Of a stretch of 33,975 nucleotides of DNA, positions 22,982 to 30,634 are shown in pieces. The notes under the pieces are model-generated. The model did no database searches and had not been told where the DNA came from. It saw only the letters and a list, made by a program, of their open reading frames with translations. How positions within the stretch are numbered: the stretch's first letter is position 1; every line of letters starts with the position of its first letter. This DNA comes from Bacteroidaceae bacterium (lineage in GTDB: Bacteria; Bacteroidota; Bacteroidia; Bacteroidales; Barnesiellaceae_A). The stretch is taken from assembly GCA_017531985.1 (NCBI GenBank), contig JAFXJY010000023.1, positions 1 to 33,975 of the forward strand, read 5' to 3'. The translations under genes and the position numbers were made by a program.

Positions 22982-24646
22982 CTATTCAGCTCGGGTTGCA
23001 TCCCACCGGTCGCGAAAATAAGGAATGGGCAAACGGCGATACATTTTGAGACTTTTCTTGAACCCTTTACGGATAGTACTCCACTTAGGATGAATAGCCG
23101 AAGGTCGTATCGTATCGGTGGCAACAGCCAACAGCATGATTATCATTACAATGGCAATTATAAGCAGCCAACCGAATATCTCTTTCATAGAAACCATCAT
23201 AGCATGCTGCTGTACCATGCCATATAGTTGAGGTATCGGTATGTGTACAACATCGGGATTAACGGCTGTCAGGCTACTTCCCATAAGCATTGCATTCTTA
23301 ACCATCGTATGCTCAAACCACTCACCCAATATAGCAGGTCCTACGGTACTACCTAAGACAGCACTTACCACTCCATTTATAGTAAGAGCTTGTGCAAAAT
23401 TGGGGAAAGGCAATCCGGCTTGCGATATAGCCGTGAGAAAGCATATCGAACAGGTAACAACCGCTGCTCCTCGAAAGAACAAGGGAATGAAAAGCATCTC
23501 TTTCTCCAAGTTGTAATCAATGAAAAAATAGAAGTAACCCAAGTAGATGACTGCAAACATAAATCCGATAAGCGTCATTGTCTTAAATCGCCAACGACGC
23601 TTGGCAAAGAAGATATAGCAAAATAGACAACTGAATATCACTCCTGCCAATACATAGACGTTGAGCGAGATGGCATTTACCGAGTCATATCCTAAAATAA
23701 CTTCGCTCAATGCATGTTCAAGAACATGTTCGGTAGAGACCAGAAAATCAATAATCAGATATAGAATAGTAGTCTTGATGATTATGCGGTTCTTCCACAC
23801 AATGGGAGCTATGTAAGGATGACGAAGAAATCCCATTCGCCACACATTGATACATATTCCTACAACGGCAAGAATAGTTGCAGTGCGAATATGTACCGAG
23901 TACCACCAGTCGTAGTGATTGCCATACAAGCCTATGAACACGACACACATAAATACCCCACCCCACAACAATGCACCTAACCAGTCGATGCCGAAAAGTG
24001 GCAACTTAGGCATGCTGCGATGGTGATGAACGAGCAGGGTTGTCAACAAGAATACAACACTCAGCAGACCTATAACCAACCAGTGTATATACTGCCACGA
24101 ATAGAGAAATGAGGTATATACCACTATAATACCATCGAGTTGCATACTACCCTGTACTATCAGATAGATGAAACAAAACCACTCGGCCATGTCACGTCGC
24201 GGTGTTATCCATAACTGAATAGTCGTATTGCAGGCAAACGTACCCCACATTCTGAACCATCCTGCCACAAAACATGTAGCCACAAGAAGCGGGACATTGG
24301 TAGTGTGCATACATATCAAGTTACAGATAATCAAGGCAACGCTACACGTCTTTAAGCTCGTGCGAAGTGAGAACCGGAATTTAAGTCGAAACATCACAGC
24401 AAAATTGAGCGACATACCTATCAATGATGCATATCCTGCCATCATGACATCTTCATGCATCAAGGCTTTGGCTCCCACGGTGTCAGTGGCAGCTGCCAGA
24501 TAAACACCACCCGACAGCTGAAATATCAGTACAAATAAAATGAAAATCCAAGGTTTCAATCGACGCGGAACGATACTTCGTACGTCGGGAATATCGAATT
24601 TCCCTTTTTCTATAACACCTGCTCCCATCAATATTTTACTTCGCAT
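22982..24646 (-). CDS. MFS efflux transporter (DHA2/EmrB-like)
   Basis: A 554-residue inner-membrane protein with about 14 hydrophobic segments, the layout of DHA2-type drug:H+ antiporters. It is the third gene of an outer-membrane factor / membrane-fusion / MFS operon. Classic MFS motifs are weak (FRMWGTFACNTTIQLWI in place of the usual motif C region), as often seen in Bacteroidota members. The ATG at 24646 overlaps the HlyD gene by 19 bases; an ATG at 24628 forms a TGATG coupling with its stop codon and is an equally good start. The substrate is unknown. Confidence 0.85.
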   Translation of the reverse strand: MRSKILMGAGVIEKGKFDIPDVRSIVPRRLKPWIFILFVLIFQLSGGVYLAAATDTVGAKALMHEDVMMAGYASLIGMSLNFAVMFRLKFRFSLRTSLKTCSVALIICNLICMHTTNVPLLVATCFVAGWFRMWGTFACNTTIQLWITPRRDMAEWFCFIYLIVQGSMQLDGIIVVYTSFLYSWQYIHWLVIGLLSVVFLLTTLLVHHHRSMPKLPLFGIDWLGALLWGGVFMCVVFIGLYGNHYDWWYSVHIRTATILAVVGICINVWRMGFLRHPYIAPIVWKNRIIIKTTILYLIIDFLVSTEHVLEHALSEVILGYDSVNAISLNVYVLAGVIFSCLFCYIFFAKRRWRFKTMTLIGFMFAVIYLGYFYFFIDYNLEKEMLFIPLFFRGAAVVTCSICFLTAISQAGLPFPNFAQALTINGVVSAVLGSTVGPAILGEWFEHTMVKNAMLMGSSLTAVNPDVVHIPIPQLYGMVQQHAMMVSMKEIFGWLLIIAIVMIIMLLAVATDTIRPSAIHPKWSTIRKGFKKSLKMYRRLPIPYFRDRWDATRAE

Positions 24647-25662
24647 TCAACATTCAGTCCTGCCCGCAAACGCTTCATATCATCGACTTCATTATCGGTC
24701 GTAAAATCTATGCGAACAGGAATACGTTGCTCTATCTTGACAAAGTTACCTGCCGAATTATCCTGCGGTAACAACGAAACACTTGCACCGGTCGAAGCCG
24801 ATAAAGACTTGACTACACCATTGAAAGTAATACCGGGAATAGCATCAACTTTTATATCGACAGCCATGCCTTCCGCGATATTGGCTGTTTGTGTCTCCTT
24901 GTAATTGGCAATCACCCACACATCACTTTCGTCAACAATTTCCACCATTGTTTGTCCCGGCTGCACAAGCTGACCTACCTGTATATTTTTGTGTGACGTA
25001 TAACCGTCGCAAGGAGCAGTGATAATGGTATAGGAAAGATTAAGTTGAGCCAAGGCGAGAGCCGCCTGTGCCAATTCTATACCGGCATTATTCTGTGTAA
25101 GTCTTTGCGACAACTCATCACGAGCAAGAGCCGTCGAATGACGTTGACGTTTGAGCGTCTCGTACTTAGCTTTCATGGCCTCATAATCAGTCTTTACGGC
25201 ATCATATTGCTGGCGAGTGACAGCATTCTGTGCAAGGAGGTTTTCGTAACGATGGTAATCTTTCTCAGCATTTTCCAACACAATGCGAGCCTCCTCAATG
25301 GTAGCTTCATTGACTGCTATGTTGTTACTGATAGTTGAAATACTACTACCGGTAACATTTTTCCCAGCAAGGGCATTAGCATAGTCGGCGTTGGCCTGTG
25401 CCAATCGCAGACGAAACTCACTATCCTCGATGATAACAAGTGTATCACCCTTCATGACATGAGAGTATTCATCAAATCGTATCTCTTTTATAAATCCGGT
25501 CACTCTGCTATTGACAGGTACGATGTGTTGATTAACTTGTGCATTATCGGTAAACTCTACATTTCCCAGATGAATAAACTTAGAGGATACCCATGTAACT
25601 CCTCCTATCAATACGGCAATAATCAATAAACCTGATAAAATTTTTTTTACTTTTTTTCTCAT
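24628..25662 (-). CDS. HlyD/EmrA-type membrane fusion protein
   Basis: A 344-residue periplasmic adaptor with one N-terminal membrane anchor (residues ~8-26). It shows the lipoyl halves (NQHIVPVNSRVTGFIKEI near 45 and APCDGYTSHKNIQVGQLVQPGQ near 218), a central coiled coil (~95-210) rich in A, E, L and Q, and a beta-barrel (IPVRIDFTTDN). It links the MFS pump to the TolC-type channel. Its ATG overlaps the stop of the TolC gene as ATGA, and its TGA overlaps a possible MFS start, so the three genes are translationally coupled. Confidence 0.93.
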   Translation of the reverse strand: MRKKVKKILSGLLIIAVLIGGVTWVSSKFIHLGNVEFTDNAQVNQHIVPVNSRVTGFIKEIRFDEYSHVMKGDTLVIIEDSEFRLRLAQANADYANALAGKNVTGSSISTISNNIAVNEATIEEARIVLENAEKDYHRYENLLAQNAVTRQQYDAVKTDYEAMKAKYETLKRQRHSTALARDELSQRLTQNNAGIELAQAALALAQLNLSYTIITAPCDGYTSHKNIQVGQLVQPGQTMVEIVDESDVWVIANYKETQTANIAEGMAVDIKVDAIPGITFNGVVKSLSASTGASVSLLPQDNSAGNFVKIEQRIPVRIDFTTDNEVDDMKRLRAGLNVECEVKY

Positions 25663-27020
25663 AATATTCCTGATGTGTATAATAGTTTATAGTAATAGTA
25701 AATAATATTAATCTGTGCATTGACCAACTTCTGCTCAGCGTCTAACTTGGCATTCGAAGCATCGAGCATATCGGTAATAATGGCCATGTCGTTGCGGTAA
25801 CGATTGGCTGTAACATCATAATTGAGTGTTGCCAGCTCAACGCTTTTGTATTGCGTTTTTAATTCTTCAAACGCCTCAAGATAACGAACGTAATCGGCAT
25901 TTATTTCCAGTGTTAATTTTTCCTCAATAGCAGCATATTCCTCTAAGGCCTTGCGAGTGGCAACTCGGCTGCGACTGAGTCTCTTATTGGTTTTGAACAG
26001 CGATGAAATCTTGTAGTTTACACCCACACCCACAAACCAATAGTTGAAGTTCTTATTGATGGGAGGCACTTCGATAGTAATGGGTCCGTCCATCTTGTAC
26101 CCTGCATAAAGTGCTATGTGAGGAAGACGTTCGGCACGAATGATATCCTCACTTTTAAGGCTCATCTTCACGCCAGTCTCAGCCATTTTCAATGATAAAG
26201 AATTTTCCTTCGCATCGTTTATCCAATGTTCACATCTCGAACCGGGTATCGACCGATGCAGAATAGTAGTGTCGGGCAGAATAACTATGCTTTCATCCAA
26301 CCCCAGTGATGTTGTGAGATTGCGATTTAATATCGACAACGTGTTGTTTATCTGCGTAAGACTAAGTTCAAGATTAGATAGCAACAATTCGTAGCGTGTT
26401 ATATCGTTATGAAGAACTATACCTTCATCCTCACGTACTTGCATCTCTTTTAATACTTCACGCGTCCGGTTAATGTTTTCTTCCAGTACAAGAGATAGGT
26501 TGCGACACTTGTATAGTTCGAGATAAAAACCTACAAGCAAAAAGTGAATAGCACTACGCTTCTCATCAACTTGCAAGCGTGCCATGTCGCATTGCAACTC
26601 GGCCATATCGATAGCATGCTCAATGGCTCCTCCTGCATAGATTACCTGACTGGCTTCAATGGCAAAATTGTTGCCATAGTGAGGCATTGGTGCCAGCTCG
26701 AAATGAGTAAAGTTACGATCGGTAATAAAACCATTGCCCAAATAGCTAAACGAAACATCAACGTTGATTTCAGGCAATCGCTGCGACCGGGCAACACTGA
26801 CGTTTTGCTCAGCCTCATGCTGACCACTGACCAACGGACGTAGCTGCTTGCTATTCTCATCGGCAAGGTGAAACATTTCGTCAATACTAAGCACCACATC
26901 GCATTGTGTCAAACCGGAAAGCGATGAGTGTAAAGGTATTGTCCGGCTTGATGAGATAGCCGACACTTCGGCACATAATGTTACACATAGCAACATTATG
27001 AGCAATCTGTAATTGTTCAT
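25659..27020 (-). CDS. TolC-family outer-membrane efflux protein
   Basis: A 453-residue exported protein: signal peptide 1-21, then the two-fold repeated OEP architecture with long amphipathic helices (AIHFLLVGFYLELYKCRNLSLVLEENINRTREVLKEM and the C-terminal TLEINADYVRYLEAFEELKTQYKSV... region) and beta segments such as INVDVSFSYLGNGF. It forms the trimeric channel of the efflux system. It is the first gene of the operon, preceded by a ~200-base leader with a palindrome. Confidence 0.92.
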   Translation of the reverse strand: MNNYRLLIMLLCVTLCAEVSAISSSRTIPLHSSLSGLTQCDVVLSIDEMFHLADENSKQLRPLVSGQHEAEQNVSVARSQRLPEINVDVSFSYLGNGFITDRNFTHFELAPMPHYGNNFAIEASQVIYAGGAIEHAIDMAELQCDMARLQVDEKRSAIHFLLVGFYLELYKCRNLSLVLEENINRTREVLKEMQVREDEGIVLHNDITRYELLLSNLELSLTQINNTLSILNRNLTTSLGLDESIVILPDTTILHRSIPGSRCEHWINDAKENSLSLKMAETGVKMSLKSEDIIRAERLPHIALYAGYKMDGPITIEVPPINKNFNYWFVGVGVNYKISSLFKTNKRLSRSRVATRKALEEYAAIEEKLTLEINADYVRYLEAFEELKTQYKSVELATLNYDVTANRYRNDMAIITDMLDASNAKLDAEQKLVNAQINIIYYYYKLLYTSGIL

Positions 27021-27135
27021 AATAAATTAACGATTAAAATATAAAATATGATAAATTTCTAAATGAATCGAGGCATCTCCCCTATTTCAGCCATTCAGAT
27101 GTCCTGTACTCTTCCACTTTTCCATACAACAATGC

Positions 27136-27155
27136 TTGGGTAGAATATTACCCAA
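27136..27155. promoter_or_regulatory. Palindrome in the efflux-operon leader
   Basis: TTGGGTA-GAATAT-TACCCAA: 7-bp perfect arms about a 6-base centre, about 115 bases before the TolC start and 80 bases below the predicted promoter. Size and symmetry fit a TetR- or MarR-type operator, but it could equally be a short RNA hairpin. Confidence 0.45.
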
Positions 27156-27231
27156 TAAGAGATTGATAGAGTGTACGTTGGATATAGTCGGTTTCATTTT
27201 CTTGTATAAGACTTTGTGCCTTACCGAAGTG

Positions 27232-27262
27232 CAAAATTAGTAAAAAATTCTTTTTGTCACAA
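27232..27262 (-). promoter_or_regulatory. Putative promoter of the efflux operon
   Basis: On the minus strand TTG (27260-27262), a 20-base spacer and TAATTTTG (27232-27239). It predicts a leader of about 200 bases before the TolC-type gene. Confidence 0.55.
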
Positions 27263-27439
27263 GCCAATTTTCACATCTCACGCATGAACTTACACATACA
27301 GCCACCAAGCACACAGTTGATAATCAGGTGTTTAAAAAGCACATTCAGAATACAAATATTTTTCGTAATACCACACCTATTGACCCTTGCTTCTTACCAA
27401 TAAGGCAACTTCTGTAACGAAGATTAATAGTCGAGTAAA

Positions 27440-27469
27440 TTGTTATTACGGTCTATTTTCTTATCTTTG
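27440..27469 (+). promoter_or_regulatory. Promoter of the endonuclease gene
   Basis: TTG (27440-27442), a 19-base spacer and TATCTTTG (27462-27469). It lies inside a longer open frame starting at 27387 and so places the true start at 27555. Confidence 0.7.
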
Positions 27470-27554
27470 CACCTATTACAAAGATAGGTTGTTCGCGAGG
27501 AGTAGATATCGAATCGGCACACTATCTTACACCTGTTTAATAAACAATTACAGT

Positions 27555-28922
27555 ATGACAAAATTGAAAACGATAATAGTCGTGGCAAGTCTCCTATGTA
27601 TCATAAATGCAGCAGCTGAGATGCCACGTGATTATTACCCCAACAATTTAGAGGGTCGCAATAAAGGAGACCTTAAAACCGAATTACACAAGCTCATCAA
27701 GGAACATCGTCGCATAGAGTATGGCAGCAAAGGAACGTGGGTAGTGTTTCGAGAGAGTGACATCCGCGATGATGGGTCGATATGGGATATGTACTCCAAT
27801 ATCCAACGATACTTCCCGGCTTCGGGTTCACACAAGCAAATGAACATTGAGCATAGTGTTCCTAAGAGTTGGTGGGGAGACGATTATCCTTATACGGTCG
27901 ATGGCTCATTCGACTTGCACCACCTTGTACCATCCGATGCCAATGCCAATTCGGCTAAATCCAATTATGCACTGGGCGAGGTCGAAGGCAATCCCTCATT
28001 CGACAACGGTGTGTCGAAAGTGGGCAAAGCTACCGGCTATTCTTTCAACGTATTTGAGCCTGCCGATGAGTATAAAGGCGATTTCGCTCGCATGTACATG
28101 TATTTCGTAACTTGTTATCAAGACTACTCATGGCGTTCCTTGGGAACAAACATGTTTATAACCGGCAGTTATCCCACTCTCAACACCTATTCGCAGAACT
28201 TACTGCTGCAATGGCATAGACAAGACCCGGTGAGTAAAAAAGAGATTGACCGCAACAATGCTGTATATCGCCATCAGAACAATCGCAACCCATTTATCGA
28301 TTACCCACAATTGGCCGAATACATCTGGGGCGACTCTACCGAATATACGTTCCGCTTTGTTGGCGAGCCGGTTATTGCTCCTACACTTAACTATAAGAAT
28401 GGGGATGTAGTACAACTTGCTAACGGACAGCTCAATACAAGTACGACTGAACACATTGCATTACAAGGCGTGAACATTACATCGCCCATCGATATAAGTA
28501 TCGAAGATAATCGTCATTTCGAAGTTTCACCATCGCAACTGACAGCCGAGGAGATTACAAGTACCAACGGAGCTATAATACACATAACTTACCATCCCCA
28601 AGACTACGGTATACATGAGACACTCATGATATTGCGATGCAATGACATTCCCGACGACATTCACATCACGTTGCGAGCAATGTGCATGCCTTCCGAGCCT
28701 GCTATTATAGCCATTGAGGAACTGCGTGCAAGTTACAAACAAAATGATGACGATATCTATCTCACATTGCGTAATAACTACGAGCCTGTAACATGGTATA
28801 TAGATGGAATAGTGTTACCCGATAATATCTTCTCACCCTCTTCACTCAAAGTGGGCATGCACACTATATCCTTTGAAACTTCATCGGTAAAAGGTAAAAT
28901 AAGAGTATATATAACCGAATAA
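27555..28922 (+). CDS. Secreted endonuclease I family nuclease
   Basis: A 455-residue exported protein: signal peptide 1-21 (ends INAAA), then an EndA/endonuclease I domain of the His-Me finger class. Active-site features are IEHSVPKSWWG (H100), LHHLVPSDANANSAKSN (H122, H123 and following Asn and Lys residues) and NRNPFIDYPQLAEYIWG. The C-terminal ~170 residues form beta-rich, Ig-like segments, probably for attachment or sorting. Such enzymes cut DNA or RNA non-specifically outside the cytoplasm, for nutrient or phosphate scavenging. A 56-residue N-terminal extension from 27387 is rejected because the promoter lies within it and a proper signal peptide starts at 27555. Confidence 0.9.
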   Translation: MTKLKTIIVVASLLCIINAAAEMPRDYYPNNLEGRNKGDLKTELHKLIKEHRRIEYGSKGTWVVFRESDIRDDGSIWDMYSNIQRYFPASGSHKQMNIEHSVPKSWWGDDYPYTVDGSFDLHHLVPSDANANSAKSNYALGEVEGNPSFDNGVSKVGKATGYSFNVFEPADEYKGDFARMYMYFVTCYQDYSWRSLGTNMFITGSYPTLNTYSQNLLLQWHRQDPVSKKEIDRNNAVYRHQNNRNPFIDYPQLAEYIWGDSTEYTFRFVGEPVIAPTLNYKNGDVVQLANGQLNTSTTEHIALQGVNITSPIDISIEDNRHFEVSPSQLTAEEITSTNGAIIHITYHPQDYGIHETLMILRCNDIPDDIHITLRAMCMPSEPAIIAIEELRASYKQNDDDIYLTLRNNYEPVTWYIDGIVLPDNIFSPSSLKVGMHTISFETSSVKGKIRVYITE

Positions 28923-28935
28923 ATAAAGTAAAGCT

Positions 28936-29670
28936 ATGAAGAGTATCACTCACATTCTATATGTCATACTGGTCGCTTTGTGGTGTAGTGCGACTGTTGC
29001 GTGCAGACCCGACAATGACACCAAAGGGACATTCACTCTATCGTGTGGCAATAATCTTAACATGGTCGAAGGAGAGAATGAAATCATTATGGTAAATGGA
29101 GCCGACGTCTTTACCATCTCTACCGATAACGACAAGGCTAAGTGTGTCAAAAACGATAATAACACCATTACCGTAACAGCTATGAAACTTGGCGATTGTA
29201 CATTGACCATCAGTCGCAATGATGGTGAGAAACTAACCTGTACCATCACCATCGGTAAGAGTGTTGCTCAGAAAGACTTTGAAATCATATCAAAACCCCG
29301 AGTGGAGAACTGGATGCCCGAAACAGTCTACACAGCGACAACACCGGCTCTGCAAGTAACATTCGAGACCGGCATTGATGCTGCCGGTCGTCGTATTGAG
29401 GGAACAACAACGTTAGGATTCTATTTTACCGATGTATATGCCTCCTATACGACCGAGGCAGGAGCTTATTGTCGTCTATCGGCCAAAAGCGACTTTACAC
29501 AACGGGGTACATTGTCCGATGGCATGGTTGCTATATATACACCCGGACAACCGGTAAAACACTATATGTGTGAAAAGGTAGAAATTGTAAATATACTGAA
29601 TGACCAGTTATGGATTGTTGCCTCAATACCCGGTCGTCCCGATTTACGTATAGTGACCGAAGTATTTTAG
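28936..29670 (+). CDS. Hypothetical lipoprotein with Ig-like N-terminal half
   Basis: A 244-residue predicted lipoprotein: signal peptide with C23 in ATVAC, followed by the acidic stretch RPDNDT. Residues ~35-105 (VEGENEIIMVNGADVFTIST..., ITVTAMKLGDCTLTISRNDGE) resemble a bacterial Ig-like (BIG-type) fold. The C-terminal half is beta-rich and not recognised. It begins 13 bp after the endonuclease gene and is surely co-transcribed with it, which suggests a shared cell-surface role. No enzyme motif is visible. Confidence 0.75.
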   Translation: MKSITHILYVILVALWCSATVACRPDNDTKGTFTLSCGNNLNMVEGENEIIMVNGADVFTISTDNDKAKCVKNDNNTITVTAMKLGDCTLTISRNDGEKLTCTITIGKSVAQKDFEIISKPRVENWMPETVYTATTPALQVTFETGIDAAGRRIEGTTTLGFYFTDVYASYTTEAGAYCRLSAKSDFTQRGTLSDGMVAIYTPGQPVKHYMCEKVEIVNILNDQLWIVASIPGRPDLRIVTEVF

Positions 29671-29743
29671 TAACCACTCTCTATAACATAGAAGTCCAAT
29701 AATTATCGTACCTCAATAAAATCCCCTAAAAAACTATCATAAG

Positions 29744-30634
29744 ATGAAGCAGGAAGTACGCCAAGCATGGATCGATGCTACACGACCTCGCACATTACCG
29801 GCATCGGCAGCACCCGTAATAGCTGCCACAGCCTATGCTTGCTACGATGGAGTAGTTGTGTGGAGTGCGGCATTGTTGTGCCTCACTTTTGCTCTATTGG
29901 CACAGATTGCCTCCAACATGGGTAATGACTATTTCGACTACAAAAAAGGAGGTGACACTCCCCATCGAGTAGGACCTCAACGAGCAGTCGTATCGGGACT
30001 TATCTCTCCGCGAGCCATGCTCATAGCCACACTATGTGTACTGGCTGCTGCATGTTGCGTAGGACTAGGACTTGTCTATTATGGGGGGTGGCAACTCATC
30101 CCGGTAGGAATCATTATAGCCCTTTTTGCAATGGCTTATTCAGCCGGTCCCTATCCCTTATCAAGATACGGACTGGGGGATGTTACAGTATTTATTTTCT
30201 TCGGTCTTATAGCTGTCAATTTTACCTATTATGTACAATCGGGAGTATTTACACTTCCTGTATTCTTAGCATCGGTAGCACAAGGATTATTATCCATCAA
30301 CATCCTATTGGTCAATAACTATCGCGACATGGAGGAGGACGCTGCTTGCAACAAACGCACAACGGTGGTACTGTTCGGTCGACGATTTGCCTCGACATGG
30401 TATCTGCTCAATGGTTTTATCGCTATTATGTGTACTTGGCATGTGTGGATATTACAACCTCATGTACTGTTGTTATTACCACTGATTTATATTGTCATGC
30501 ACATCGCCACCTATCGTGCATTATTACATAAACAAGGCAAAGAACTCAATCCGCTTTTGGGTCGCACATCTCTCAACCTGCTTATATTCACTTTGCTTCT
30601 TGTCGTAGCCATGAGCCTTAACATATTGCTATGA
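29744..30634 (+). CDS. menA: 1,4-dihydroxy-2-naphthoate polyprenyltransferase
   Basis: A 296-residue UbiA-superfamily membrane enzyme that joins a polyprenyl chain to 1,4-dihydroxy-2-naphthoate, giving demethylmenaquinone for the respiratory chain. Diagnostic motifs are ATRPRTLPASAAPV (10-23), the first Asp-rich site NMGNDYFDYKKGGDT (58-72) with RVGPQRAVVSG, and the second NNYRDMEEDAACNKRTTVVLFG near 191. About eight or nine membrane helices are apparent. The TGA stop overlaps the ATG of the next gene (ATGA). Confidence 0.94.
   Translation: MKQEVRQAWIDATRPRTLPASAAPVIAATAYACYDGVVVWSAALLCLTFALLAQIASNMGNDYFDYKKGGDTPHRVGPQRAVVSGLISPRAMLIATLCVLAAACCVGLGLVYYGGWQLIPVGIIIALFAMAYSAGPYPLSRYGLGDVTVFIFFGLIAVNFTYYVQSGVFTLPVFLASVAQGLLSINILLVNNYRDMEEDAACNKRTTVVLFGRRFASTWYLLNGFIAIMCTWHVWILQPHVLLLLPLIYIVMHIATYRALLHKQGKELNPLLGRTSLNLLIFTLLLVVAMSLNILL

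Larger units (their letters stand above)
27021..27554. other. Divergent intergenic region, efflux operon / endonuclease
   Basis: No gene is seen on either strand. The region holds the efflux-operon promoter and leader with its palindrome on the left, and the endonuclease promoter and leader on the right. No transcription-factor gene adjoins the efflux operon, unlike many such operons. Confidence 0.6.

Noticed and set aside
27387..27554. N-terminal extension of the endonuclease
   Set aside because: A full promoter lies inside it and the signal peptide starts at 27555.
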